64,000 nucleotides of DNA from contig OY761541.1 in NCBI GenBank assembly GCA_963664625.1, forward strand, positions 1,488,001 through 1,552,000, written 5' to 3'. Below are positions 8,549 to 17,347 of the stretch, piece by piece. Each line of letters starts with the position of its first letter. The stretch's first letter is position 1. Source of the stretch: CBDCFV01 sp963664625 (GTDB lineage: Bacteria > Chloroflexota > Dehalococcoidia > Lucifugimonadales > UBA3495). The position numbers were made by a program, and so were the translations under genes. Below the pieces are notes generated by a model. That model was not told where the DNA came from. It saw only the letters and a program-made list of their open reading frames with translations, and did no database searches.

Positions 8549-9508
8549 ATGACAGGCTACGTTATCCAAAGGCTCTTGTTGTTTGTGCCAACCCTGTTGT
8601 TGGTGTCTTTCCTGGTGTTCGCTATCATGCGCTTCCTGCCAGGCGATCCCGCCATCGCCATCTTGAGCGCCGGGGGTGAGGGGAGCTACACCGAGGAAGA
8701 CGTCCAGCGGATGAGAGAGAAGCTGGGCACAGACAAGCCTATGCACATCCAGTATTACGTCTGGATCAAGAACTTCGTGCAGGGCGACTTCGGGGAATCG
8801 TTCTTTTATCCCAACGTAAGCGTGGCCAGCATGGCCAAGACCAGGTTCCCGGTGAGCATCGAACTGGCAATATTGGCGCTCATCATCTCATACATAGTAG
8901 CCGTTCCCTTGGGGGTCATATCTGCGGTGAAGCAGGACACTTGGTTTGACTATGTGGCCAAGCTCTTCGCCGTTGCGGGGGTAGCCCTCCCGACCTTCTG
9001 GGTCGGGATATTGGTAATATTCTTCCTTGTGCTTTTCTTCGACTGGCTGCCGCCCTTGGGGTACAAGACCATCTGGGACGACCCGGCGAAGAACATCCAA
9101 CAGTTCATATTCCCGGCGCTAGCCTTGGGCTACTTCAACACGGCCTTTGCCGCCCGGCTGACCCGCTCCTCCATGCTGGAGGTGCTGCGGGAGGACTATA
9201 TCAGGACGGCGCGGTCCAAGGGCCTCCGCGAGTGGATAGTCATAGGGCGGCACGCGCTGAAGAACGCCTTCCTTCCCGTGGTCACGGTGGCAGGGTTCCA
9301 ACTGAGCCGTCTGTTGGGCGGCGCGGTGCTGATGGAAGTAATCTTCGTCATTCCGGGTATGGGCAGCCTGCTGGTGGCCAGTGTGCTGGTGAGGGACTAC
9401 CCCATTGTCCAAGCGTTCATCATGCTGGTGGCCATATCCGTGCTGGTCCTCAATCTGCTGGTAGACTTGATGTACGGCTGGATAAACCCAAGAATCCGGT
9501 ACGGCTAA
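8549..9508 (+). CDS. ABC transporter permease, DppB/OppB type (operon 1)
   Basis: A 319-residue inner-membrane permease with about six membrane segments. It begins with the typical MTGYVIQRLLLFVPTLLLVS and the periplasmic RFLPGDPA motif. The cytoplasmic EAA loop, where the ATPase docks, is at about residues 210-245 (EDYIRTARSKGL...HALKNAFLP). The length matches the DppB family. GAGG precedes the ATG. It pairs with the DppC-type gene downstream. No ATP-binding subunit gene (DppD/DppF) follows in this operon, so the ATPases must be encoded elsewhere and may be shared with the second transporter. Confidence 0.93.
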   Translation: MTGYVIQRLLLFVPTLLLVSFLVFAIMRFLPGDPAIAILSAGGEGSYTEEDVQRMREKLGTDKPMHIQYYVWIKNFVQGDFGESFFYPNVSVASMAKTRFPVSIELAILALIISYIVAVPLGVISAVKQDTWFDYVAKLFAVAGVALPTFWVGILVIFFLVLFFDWLPPLGYKTIWDDPAKNIQQFIFPALALGYFNTAFAARLTRSSMLEVLREDYIRTARSKGLREWIVIGRHALKNAFLPVVTVAGFQLSRLLGGAVLMEVIFVIPGMGSLLVASVLVRDYPIVQAFIMLVAISVLVLNLLVDLMYGWINPRIRYG

Positions 9509-9620
9509 GACGATTAACACAGAGAGCACAGAGAGGCCCCGAGTACGCGAAGGAACAGATAAATGCTCTGTGTACTTAGCGGCTTCTCTGCGGCTCCAAC
9601 GAATAGAGCCTGCCCCCGGT

Positions 9621-9648
9621 CTGGATTCCCGCCTACGCGGGAATGACG
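9621..9648. repeat. Dispersed palindrome, TCATTCCCGC family
   Basis: GGATTCCCGC and GCGGGAATGA form the arms around CTAC. Related copies lie at 29339, 44519, 55110 and 56080, with a degenerate one at 63149; all are intergenic. The same gap also holds ACAGAGAGCACAGAG-type short repeats at about 9519-9600. Confidence 0.7.
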
Positions 9649-9675
9649 AGAGAAGGGGGGAACGGGGAGAAATTC

Positions 9676-10578
9676 ATGTTAGCGGGTAGAAGCACCGTAG
9701 CCCAACCGACGGGGGTGGCCAGGGCCCTGCGCGACGGGGCAAAGAGTTCCCTGGACTTTTTCAAGAACAAGCCCCTGGGCGGCGTCGGGGCGACGATTCT
9801 ATTGCTCCTGGTGTTGATGGCGATTTTGGCCCCGGTCATTTCGCCCTACGAACCTAACCAAGCCCACATCGAAGACCTGTACGCCAAGCCGGGGGCCAAG
9901 TTCCTGCTGGGAAGCGATTCGCTGGGAAGGGACGTTCTTACCCGCCTCTTCTACGGGGGCCAGATTTCGTTGTTCGTGGGCTTGGTGAGCATCACCATCG
10001 GTATAACCATCGGCTCGCTGCTGGGGGCCGTCAGCGCCTACTACGGCGGCAAGTTCGACCTGATAGTGCAACGGCTGGTGGACGCTTTCATCGCCTTCCC
10101 CGGCATAATTCTGGGGCTGGCCTTGATGGCCGCGCTGGGGTCCTCCGTAATCAATATCATCATCGCTCTGGTAGCGGTGCTGACGCCAAGCGCCATCCGC
10201 ACAGTGCGCTCACAAGCCTTGGCAATCAAGGAATCGGACTACGTGCTCGCTGCCAGGGCCATCGGCGCGGGAGACGCGCGGATAATCCTTCGCCACATGG
10301 TGCCCAACTGCTTTGCGATTTTCATTATCCTTGCCACATTGAATCTGGGGTACGCCATCATCGTGGAGTCATCCCTCAGCTTCCTGGGGGTCGGCGTCCC
10401 GCCGGACGTTCCGACTTGGGGCAGTATGCTCAGCGAGGTGGGGGTAACCTACATCGAAATTGCGCCTTGGCTGGCCATATTCCCCGGCCTGTTCCTGTCC
10501 TTGGCGGTCTTCGGCGTCAACCTAGTTGGCGACGCGCTGCGGGACGTACTGGACCCACGGCTCAGGGGCACCGGATAA
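9676..10578 (+). CDS. ABC transporter permease, DppC/OppC type (operon 1)
   Basis: A 300-residue permease with a cytoplasmic N-terminus, then about six membrane segments. The signature GSDSLGRDVLTRLFYGGQIS follows the first periplasmic loop, and the EAA loop near residues 190-220 reads VLAARAIGAGDARIILRH. It ends with the family's usual GDALRDVLDPRLRGTG. An in-frame ATG exists at 9643, but the ATG at 9676 with GGGGAG upstream matches the family start. It forms the heterodimeric channel with the preceding gene and is followed by a strong intrinsic terminator that closes the operon. Confidence 0.93.
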   Translation: MLAGRSTVAQPTGVARALRDGAKSSLDFFKNKPLGGVGATILLLLVLMAILAPVISPYEPNQAHIEDLYAKPGAKFLLGSDSLGRDVLTRLFYGGQISLFVGLVSITIGITIGSLLGAVSAYYGGKFDLIVQRLVDAFIAFPGIILGLALMAALGSSVINIIIALVAVLTPSAIRTVRSQALAIKESDYVLAARAIGAGDARIILRHMVPNCFAIFIILATLNLGYAIIVESSLSFLGVGVPPDVPTWGSMLSEVGVTYIEIAPWLAIFPGLFLSLAVFGVNLVGDALRDVLDPRLRGTG

Positions 10579-10614
10579 GCTCGGCATATCCCTCATTCCT
10601 CTACGGATTTCCGC

Positions 10615-10650
10615 AATCGGGACGGCGCAGCGCCGTCCCGATTCTTTTTG
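10615..10650 (+). terminator. Rho-independent terminator of transporter operon 1
   Basis: A perfect 13-base-pair stem (AATCGGGACGGCG, loop CAG) is followed by CTTTTTG, 37 bases after the DppC-type stop codon. Confidence 0.9.
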
Positions 10651-10749
10651 TGACCTGCCTCCCTTATGCTTGAACAACCTCGCTCCAACACACTGTGCAC
10701 CCCGAGAACATCCGCACGGAAACGGCGGGCTATGGACCGAACATAAACC

Positions 10750-10778
10750 TTGACAGTGTAGGGGTGATAGATTATATT
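10750..10778 (+). promoter_or_regulatory. Sigma-70 promoter of transporter operon 2
   Basis: TTGACA (10750-10755), a 17-base spacer and TATATT (10773-10778) form a near-consensus promoter, 195 bases before the binding-protein ATG. The 394-base gap 10579-10972 holds only this promoter, the preceding terminator and the long leader; I see no gene in it. Confidence 0.8.
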
Positions 10779-10972
10779 GCTACCGCTTATCGACGAACCC
10801 ACAGTCATATACAGGTACATTGCGGTGTTTCACTGGCTGGTTTCGTCGTAACATAGCTGGAAACCGTAACTATATAAGGAGGATTAAGGCGCATATAGTA
10901 TTCCAGTGCGCGGTTTTCGGCTTTCGTCGCCCAATGCTAGGGTATTTCCACCCATAGTTTGGAGGTAATGGC

Positions 10973-12835
10973 ATGAGGCACCACTGGTTCAAACTCCCCA
11001 CAGCCTTAATCACCAGCGCGGTGCTGTTGGCGCTCGTTTTCGTTATCGCCTGCGGCGGCTCCGAGGCCCCGCCTGCCGAGCCGCAAATGGCCGCCACCGA
11101 AGCGCCGGCCGCCATGGCGGAGGCTACCAAAGAACCCGCAGTCATGGAAGCCACTAAAGCTCCCGCGGCGATGGAAGAAAAGAAAGCCCCGGCTGCGGAA
11201 GCCGGCCCGGCGGACCATAAGTACTACGAGGAATGGTTGTCCCAAGGCAAGTATGGCGGCGTCATGATAGAGGGGCACCTTTACGAGACCGACCGCTGGA
11301 GCCCTTGGATCGGATGCTGCAACCGGTCGATCTACGCTACTCGCAACAATTTCAACCTTCTGGTGATGCGTGACCCGCGGGACGAGTCACAGGAAAAGAT
11401 CATCGGTGACCTGGCCACCAGTTGGGAATGGGCCGACGACGGCAACAGCGTGACCTTCAACCTGTGGGAGGGCGCGACGTGGACCGACGGCGAGCCGGTT
11501 ACCGCCGATGACGTTGTGTACAGCCTGGACGAGATGGCTGACTTGAATAAGGTAAGGCCCCGTACCAGGAACATCGAGCCTTATTACCTGAGTTCTGAAG
11601 CCATCGACCCACAGACGGTCAAGGTCAATACCAAGTTCCCCAACCCGGCGGCCCTGTTGCCGTTCCTGACCGTTGACTTTATGGTCATCCACCCCAAGCA
11701 TGTACTCGATCCTCTTGGGCTGGATGACCCTGCCGACCACTTCGACGACCCTGATAACGTGGTCGGGTCCGGCGCATTCATGTACAAGACGAGGGAATTG
11801 GGGACCAGTTTCGAAATCGAAAAGAACCCCACTTACTTCAAGGAAGGGCTTCCTTTCCTCGACGGCATCAAGGTATTCATCATCGCGGACAAGAGCCGGT
11901 CCATCACCGCCCTCACAACGGCCCAGATACACTTCATGCCCGGCGGGGGCTGGACCCAGAAGCAACTCAACGACTTGGAAAAAGAGCTCGAAGGGAAGGG
12001 AACAATCCCCTACTCCGGTGAAAGCGTCTTCCGCATCTACGAGTTCAATTACAGGAACGCCCCGGTAGACGACCCGCGGGTCCGGCGGGCCCTCTACCTT
12101 GCCATGGACAGCAAGGAACTGGTTGACATCGCTCGTCTCGGCAGAGGCAACCTGGGCATCCCCTTCTTCCCGAACAGTTGGATGTCGGCGACTGCTGAAG
12201 AGATTGCCGAATGGCCCGGCTTCCGGTATGTCGACGCCAACGGTGAGCTTTATATCGGGAACCCCATCGGCGTAGACGGCCTGCAAAAGGACCCGGCGGA
12301 CTTGGAGTTGGCCCGGTCGTTGCTGGCAGAGGCAGGCCATCCGGATGGTTTGAAACTGAAGTACACCTCCGCCTCCATTTTCAAGGAAGAAGCCCTGATC
12401 ATGCAGGAGCAGTGGAAGAAGATCGGGGTCGAGATAGACCTGACCATCGTGGACACCACTTCCGCTGCCAACGCGGAGCAGCAGGGCACTTATGAGCACA
12501 TGGTGGGCTTCGGCCACGGCACCAACATCATCGATCCCGACGACATGTTCTCCGGCGTCTGGCTGCCCGGCGGCCCGCGGAACGCACTGAAGTACGACGA
12601 CCCCCGGATCAGAGAGATATTCGAGCGCCAGAAGGCCGTCACCGACCAGACTGAGCGCCGCGCCATCATCAAGGAGGCCGAGGATATCCTCCGCACCGGC
12701 GAGGGTCACGCGCGGCCAATGTTCTGGCACCCCATCGAAAGGTTCGTTCACCTGAACAACGTCAAAAACATGGTGGCGATACCCAAGACGGTGCAGTACG
12801 CCTACCAGAAAGAGCAAGTCTGGCTGGAGGAGTAG
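10973..12835 (+). CDS. Peptide ABC transporter substrate-binding lipoprotein, operon 2
   Basis: A 620-residue SBP_bac_5 lipoprotein with its lipobox at Cys27 (LVFVIACGG). The overall fold and many blocks match the two upstream copies (for example GCCNRSIYATR, DDPRVRRALYLAMD and WLPGGPRNALKYDDPRI). The linker is different: the Lys/Glu/Val heptads are replaced by Ala/Pro/Met-rich repeats such as TKEPAVMEATKAPAAMEEKK. GGAGG lies seven bases before the ATG. It heads its own operon with two permeases, so it probably serves a second importer with a related but distinct ligand range. Confidence 0.93.
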   Translation: MRHHWFKLPTALITSAVLLALVFVIACGGSEAPPAEPQMAATEAPAAMAEATKEPAVMEATKAPAAMEEKKAPAAEAGPADHKYYEEWLSQGKYGGVMIEGHLYETDRWSPWIGCCNRSIYATRNNFNLLVMRDPRDESQEKIIGDLATSWEWADDGNSVTFNLWEGATWTDGEPVTADDVVYSLDEMADLNKVRPRTRNIEPYYLSSEAIDPQTVKVNTKFPNPAALLPFLTVDFMVIHPKHVLDPLGLDDPADHFDDPDNVVGSGAFMYKTRELGTSFEIEKNPTYFKEGLPFLDGIKVFIIADKSRSITALTTAQIHFMPGGGWTQKQLNDLEKELEGKGTIPYSGESVFRIYEFNYRNAPVDDPRVRRALYLAMDSKELVDIARLGRGNLGIPFFPNSWMSATAEEIAEWPGFRYVDANGELYIGNPIGVDGLQKDPADLELARSLLAEAGHPDGLKLKYTSASIFKEEALIMQEQWKKIGVEIDLTIVDTTSAANAEQQGTYEHMVGFGHGTNIIDPDDMFSGVWLPGGPRNALKYDDPRIREIFERQKAVTDQTERRAIIKEAEDILRTGEGHARPMFWHPIERFVHLNNVKNMVAIPKTVQYAYQKEQVWLEE

Positions 12836-12865
12836 CGCTTTAACAAATCATCCGGGTTTCAACCA

Positions 12866-12888
12866 TGCCCCCGGCAAAGCCGGGGGCA
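12866..12888 (+). promoter_or_regulatory. GC hairpin between binding-protein and permease genes, operon 2
   Basis: A perfect ten-base-pair stem TGCCCCCGGC / GCCGGGGGCA with an AAA loop, 31 bases after the stop codon. It is the positional counterpart of the hairpin at 8492. The rest of the gap to 13022 carries GCAGAGACCGCGGAG-type repeats. Confidence 0.55.
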
Positions 12889-13022
12889 GAGGTCGCAGAG
12901 GACCTGCAGAGACCGCGGAGTTTGTGCTCTGGCGGTCAACGGCCGAAATGCTCGGCGGTCTTTGCGGGGTTTATGCGGCCTCTTCGTTTAGCTGAACCTA
13001 TTAGCGTTTCTTAGGAGCGAGC

Positions 13023-13982
13023 ATGACCGGGTACGTAGTCCAGAGGGTGGCCCTCTTTATACCGACCCTTATATTGGTCTCGTTCGTTGTGTTTGGCATC
13101 ATGCGCTTCCTTCCCGGCGACCCGGCCCTCGCCATACTAAGCATGGGAGGAGAGGGTAGCTTCACCGAGGAAGACCTCGAGAGGATGCGGAAGAAGCTGG
13201 GGACTGACAAGCCGTACCACATTCAGTACGTGCTGTTCATAAAGAAAACGGCGACCGGTGATTTCGGCGAATCGTTCTTCTATCCGGGGATTAAAGTTGC
13301 CGAAATGCTGAAGACCAGGTTCCCCCTGAGCGTTGAATTAGCTATCTTGGCTCTTACCATCTCCTACGTTATCGCCGTCCCCATAGGCGTGCTCTCGGCG
13401 GTGAAACAAGATTCCTGGTTCGACTATGCGGCAAGGGTATTCAGCATCGGCGGTGTAGCCTTGCCCACCTTCTGGGTGGGCATTCTGGTGATATTCGTTC
13501 TGGCAAAGTTCTTCAACTGGCTGCCGCCCTTGGGGTATGCCCAAATCTACACCGATCCCCTGACCAATTTGCAGCAGTTGATATTCCCGGCCTGCGCGCT
13601 GGGCTACTTCAATACCGCCTTCGCCACCAGGGTGACCCGTTCCGCCATGCTGGAGGTCATGCGGGAGGACTACATTCGGACCGCCCGATCCAAGGGCTTG
13701 CGGGAGCTCCTCGTAATCGCCCGACACGCCCTGAAGAACGCCTTCCTGCCTGTGATCACCGTAGCCGGTTTCCAGTTCAGCCGCCTTATCGGCGGCGCGG
13801 TAATCATGGAGGTTATCTTCGTCATTCCAGGGATGGGGAGCTTGCTGGTGGCCAGTGTCTTGGTCAGGGACTACCCCATCGTCCAGACCTTCGTAATGCT
13901 GATAGCCGTAGTGGTCCTGGTCTTGAACCTCATCATTGACCTGCTCTATGGCTGGATTAACCCCAGGATTCGCTACGGTTAG
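13023..13982 (+). CDS. ABC transporter permease, DppB/OppB type (operon 2)
   Basis: 319 residues, the same length as the operon 1 permease and very similar throughout: MTGYVVQRVALFIPTLILVS at the start, RFLPGDPALAI, and the EAA loop EDYIRTARSKGLRE. About six membrane helices. AGGAG stands five bases before the ATG. The conserved length and paralogy to 8549-9508 show that the whole binding-protein/permease cassette was duplicated, not just the binding protein. The ATPase partner is again absent. Confidence 0.93.
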   Translation: MTGYVVQRVALFIPTLILVSFVVFGIMRFLPGDPALAILSMGGEGSFTEEDLERMRKKLGTDKPYHIQYVLFIKKTATGDFGESFFYPGIKVAEMLKTRFPLSVELAILALTISYVIAVPIGVLSAVKQDSWFDYAARVFSIGGVALPTFWVGILVIFVLAKFFNWLPPLGYAQIYTDPLTNLQQLIFPACALGYFNTAFATRVTRSAMLEVMREDYIRTARSKGLRELLVIARHALKNAFLPVITVAGFQFSRLIGGAVIMEVIFVIPGMGSLLVASVLVRDYPIVQTFVMLIAVVVLVLNLIIDLLYGWINPRIRYG

Positions 13983-14013
13983 CGACTGTTCAACGCGACA
14001 GGAGTAAGGATTA

Positions 14014-14925
14014 ATGCTTTCGCAAACGACAGGTGTGGTTTCCCAGCCTACCCTGACCAGGTGGCTCCAAGGGACAATCGGGGCTGGTCGAGGACTGGTC
14101 GACTTTTCGGTACGAAAGCCAATGGGCGCCGTCGGCGGGGGTATCCTGCTGATCCTGGTATTGATCGCAATTTTTGCCCCCATAATTTCCCCGTATCCCC
14201 CAACGGAAGTCCACCCCAAGCTTCTGTTCGCTCCGCCGGGGAGTGAATTGCTCCTGGGAGGAGATTTCGCTGGACGGGATGTGATGAGCCGGCTGTTCTA
14301 CGGGGGCCGTATTTCGTTGTTTGTCGGTATCGTCAGCGTGGGTATCGGCATCAGCATAGGTTCCTTGTTGGGTTGTATCAGCGCCTACTACGGAGGAAAA
14401 TTCGACCTCATAATCCAACGGTTCGTGGACGCTTTTATTGCCTTTCCGGGAATCATCCTGGGGTTGGCCCTCATGGCTGCGCTGGGTTCGTCGGTCTTCA
14501 ACATCATCATCGCCCTTTGCGTTGTGCTGGCTCCCAGCGCCATCCGGACCGTGCGTTCCCAAGCCTTGGCCATCAAGGAATCGGACTATGTGCTGGCCGC
14601 CAGGGCAGTTGGCGCCAGCGACATGCGGATAATCATCCGGCACGTTACGCCCAACTGCATGGCCCTATTCATCGTTCTGGCCACCCTGAACCTGGGCTAT
14701 GCCATCATCGTGGAAGCGTCCCTCAGCTTCCTCGGCGTAGGCGTGCCGCCGGACGTACCCACTTGGGGCGGCATGTTGGCTGAGGGCGGCATAACCGACA
14801 TCCAGAACGCCTACTGGCTGGCGGTGTTCCCCGGCGTGGCGCTGGCCCTGGCGGTGTTCGGCCTGAACATGCTGGGCGACGCCCTGCGGGACGTGCTGGA
14901 CCCCAGGCTGCGCGGCACCGGCTAG
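14014..14925 (+). CDS. ABC transporter permease, DppC/OppC type (operon 2)
   Basis: 303 residues, paralogous to 9676-10578. It has the GGDFAGRDVMSRLFYGGRIS signature after the first helix, the EAA loop VLAARAVGASDMRIIIRH and the C-terminal GDALRDVLDPRLRGTG. The start has GGAG upstream and lies 32 bases after the DppB-type stop, so the two are co-transcribed. It would form the channel heterodimer with 13023-13982. The operon ends here without ATPase genes; an inverted repeat follows at 14961. Confidence 0.93.
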   Translation: MLSQTTGVVSQPTLTRWLQGTIGAGRGLVDFSVRKPMGAVGGGILLILVLIAIFAPIISPYPPTEVHPKLLFAPPGSELLLGGDFAGRDVMSRLFYGGRISLFVGIVSVGIGISIGSLLGCISAYYGGKFDLIIQRFVDAFIAFPGIILGLALMAALGSSVFNIIIALCVVLAPSAIRTVRSQALAIKESDYVLAARAVGASDMRIIIRHVTPNCMALFIVLATLNLGYAIIVEASLSFLGVGVPPDVPTWGGMLAEGGITDIQNAYWLAVFPGVALALAVFGLNMLGDALRDVLDPRLRGTG

Positions 14926-14960
14926 AAACCACGGGTCACACGTTTCTTTGCAACCTTGGT

Positions 14961-15053
14961 TGTCTGAATCAGGACCAACAGGATTAAATGATGCACAGGA
15001 TGAATTGACTCCATCCTGAAAATCCTAAAATCCGGCAAATCCTGATTCAGACA
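14961..15053. repeat. Inverted repeat with 14-base arms
   Basis: TGTCTGAATCAGGA at 14961-14974 and TCCTGATTCAGACA at 15040-15053 are perfect inverted copies around 65 bases rich in AATCCTG/CAGGATT subrepeats. The element abuts the start of the DUF3179 gene. It could act as a transcription end for the transporter operon. Confidence 0.6.
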
Positions 15054-15055
15054 AT

Positions 15056-16306
15056 ATGCACCTCCTTACAGCCTCCCGCCGTTCTCGCGCTCTCGACCTT
15101 TTGATCTCGGCCACCGTAGGCCTTATGCTAACCATCGCGGCCTGCTCTGGGGCCAGTACGGCTAATCAAGCACCTCCCTCTGAAGAACAACCTGAAGAAC
15201 AACGGGCGCCGACAGCCACCCTCGTTGCGACTCCGCCGCCGGGTATCCAAGCCACTCCCACGCCCAAGCCCGGCGCGTGGCGCACCAATCTCGACAAGTT
15301 CGTTGTGGACCCGAAAATTGTCGGCCCCGGCCTGCCGCGTGACTCGATTCCTCCCATCTACGAGCCGAAGTTCGAGTCAATGAGTGAAGCGGACTCATGG
15401 TTGGACGATGACGACCTTGCCGGAGTTTTGACCATCGACGGTCGTACCAAGATATACCCGTATCCGATACTGTTCTGGCACGAGGTAGTCAACGACAGGA
15501 TTGGCGACACCCCGGTGCTGGTTACCTATTGTCCACTTTGCGCCACGGTGATTGCGTTTGACCGCCGGGTTGGGGGCGAAGAGTTGGTATTCGGCGTGTC
15601 AGGAAAGTTACGGCATAAAAACCTGATCATGTGGGACCACCAGACCGAGTCGTGGTGGCAGCAACTCACCGGCGAAGCTCTGGTGGGAGACCTGGCCGGG
15701 GAGAAGCTCCAGTTTATCGCCCTCCGTACATTGCCTTGGGGAGAAGTCCGCCGGAGCACCGACGATGCGCTGGTGCTGTCGCGGGAATCTACACAGGATG
15801 AGAGGCTGTCGGGCTTCTACGCCATCAAGCCATGCCCCACCGAATACCCGGACGAGGGGCTACTATGGACCGGAGGTCCCACCAGTGAGGCCCTCGGCAG
15901 TCACACACGGGTAGTGGGCCTCAGCCAACCCGAAGAGGTAGCTTACCCCATATCCGAGTTGGCCCGACTGGGAGTAGTGAACGACGTGGTCGGGACTCAG
16001 CCGGTGGTCCTCATATACTCCGCCGAACCGTGCGTCGACACATTAACTGGATTGGGCGCCGACACAGTGGATGCCGCCGCCGTGTACACTCCCGAGGTGG
16101 GCGGGCAGGCCTTATCGTTTTACTTGGAGGGCGGCCGCATCCTGGACCGGGAAACCGGCAGCGCCTGGAGCGCCGCGGGGCTGGCGGTAGAAGGGCCGCT
16201 CGAAGGGCGTCAACTGGATGCTCTGCCCCATACCATCTCTTTCTGGGCACCCTGGGTCGCGTTCCACCCGGAAACCGAGCTCCGGCTTCTGAACAGTGTG
16301 GACTAA
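15056..16306 (+). CDS. DUF3179 domain lipoprotein
   Basis: 416 residues. A signal peptide ends in a lipobox (LTIAACSG, Cys near residue 30), followed by a Pro/Thr/Glu-rich spacer. The body matches DUF3179: GVLTIDGRTKIYPYPILFWH, VLVTYCPLCATVIAFDR and SGKLRHKNLIMWDHQTESWW. The CPLC and the aromatic-rich block are its best-conserved parts. The biochemical role of DUF3179 proteins is not established; they are exported and frequent in Chloroflexota. No ribosome site is visible before this ATG, which starts three bases after an inverted repeat, so translation may be weak or the start may be leaderless. Confidence 0.85.
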   Translation: MHLLTASRRSRALDLLISATVGLMLTIAACSGASTANQAPPSEEQPEEQRAPTATLVATPPPGIQATPTPKPGAWRTNLDKFVVDPKIVGPGLPRDSIPPIYEPKFESMSEADSWLDDDDLAGVLTIDGRTKIYPYPILFWHEVVNDRIGDTPVLVTYCPLCATVIAFDRRVGGEELVFGVSGKLRHKNLIMWDHQTESWWQQLTGEALVGDLAGEKLQFIALRTLPWGEVRRSTDDALVLSRESTQDERLSGFYAIKPCPTEYPDEGLLWTGGPTSEALGSHTRVVGLSQPEEVAYPISELARLGVVNDVVGTQPVVLIYSAEPCVDTLTGLGADTVDAAAVYTPEVGGQALSFYLEGGRILDRETGSAWSAAGLAVEGPLEGRQLDALPHTISFWAPWVAFHPETELRLLNSVD

Positions 16307-16379
16307 CCGCAGAGAACGCGGAGAGCGCAGAGTTATCTTGTCTGGCAACGTTCAAAGAAAACTCTGCGATCTCTGCGGT
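16306..16379. terminator. Inverted repeat between convergent genes, possible bidirectional terminator
   Basis: ACCGCAGAGA (16306-16315) and CGCAGAGTT (16326-16334) pair with AACTCTGCG (16360-16368) and TCTCTGCGGT (16370-16379). It lies between two convergent genes, has AAAA on one side, and is related to the GCAGAG repeats elsewhere in the window. Confidence 0.45.
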
Positions 16380-16393
16380 AAAAACTGGATTCG

Positions 16394-17293
16394 CTACTTT
16401 CTGGTGTACTTGAAGATGGCCTTGCCGCGAGGCTCGGCCACCGCTCCCGTTACAATGAGCATGTCTCCGCGGTGGTCAATCCACATCTGGTGAATCCGCG
16501 GCGTGTCCCATCTGGCTTGCACTTCGCCGCTCTCGTTGCGCACCGTAATCCAGTTTGACCCGGTCTCCTCTTGCGGGCGTTCGGCCACGAAGAACGCGCC
16601 CTCGCTGTCCACGAACAGGTCGGTGGGCAGGCTGACGTCGGGCCACTGGGAGATAAAGTCTCCCTCCGGCGAGAAAATCTGGATGCGGTTGTTCAACCGG
16701 TCGCACACGTATATCCGGCCGTCGGGCATCACCCAGAGACTGTGGGGCGATCTTATGTCACCTGGAGCGGTGTCGCCGGGGTTTCCCCAGGAGGAGATGA
16801 GATCGCCGCCGGCCGAAAACCGGTGCACCCGGCAGTTCTTGTAGCCGTCGGAGACGTACAGATTGCCGGAAGGGGAAGGCGAGACGCGGGTAGGCATGTT
16901 GAACGGCGGCCCGGCCCGGAGCACCACGCCCTCCGGCTCGGTGCACCCGGTGTCCGACGGTTGGCCCCGGTTCCCCATCTCCAGCAGCAGTTCACCGTCC
17001 ATGGTGAACTTCATCGCCACATGGTCCACCCTGTCGGGCACGTACACGATGTCGTCGGCGTCTATGAACAGGGTGTGCGGCTCAGGGATAAGCCCGCTCC
17101 CCCAAGAGTTGAGGTAATTGCCTTCCCGGTCGAAGACGATGACTGGCGGGTCCATCTGCTGCTGGCAGATAATCACCCGCTGCTGAGAGTCCACCGCCAC
17201 GCCGGTGACGTTGCCGAAAGTCCACCCTTCCGGCAACCGGCCCCAGCCCTCCTGCACATCGTACTGGTATCGGCCCGCGCCTGCTTCAGCCAT
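16394..17293 (-). CDS. NHL-repeat six-bladed beta-propeller protein
   Basis: 299 residues made of repeated NHL-type blades, each ending in patterns such as DRLNNRIQIFSPEGDFISQW, GYKNCRVHRFSAGGDLISSW and DREGNYLNSWG. The family includes peptidyl-alpha-hydroxyglycine alpha-amidating lyase-like proteins, but most bacterial members are uncharacterised binding or lyase-type propellers. There is no signal peptide, so it should be cytoplasmic. GGGAGG lies nine bases before the ATG. It converges on the DUF3179 gene. Confidence 0.82.
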   Translation of the reverse strand: MAEAGAGRYQYDVQEGWGRLPEGWTFGNVTGVAVDSQQRVIICQQQMDPPVIVFDREGNYLNSWGSGLIPEPHTLFIDADDIVYVPDRVDHVAMKFTMDGELLLEMGNRGQPSDTGCTEPEGVVLRAGPPFNMPTRVSPSPSGNLYVSDGYKNCRVHRFSAGGDLISSWGNPGDTAPGDIRSPHSLWVMPDGRIYVCDRLNNRIQIFSPEGDFISQWPDVSLPTDLFVDSEGAFFVAERPQEETGSNWITVRNESGEVQARWDTPRIHQMWIDHRGDMLIVTGAVAEPRGKAIFKYTRK

Positions 17294-17347
17294 AAGATTT
17301 CGCCTCCCTGATAATGTATTGGCGGGTCTGCGGGAAAACGATAAGTG

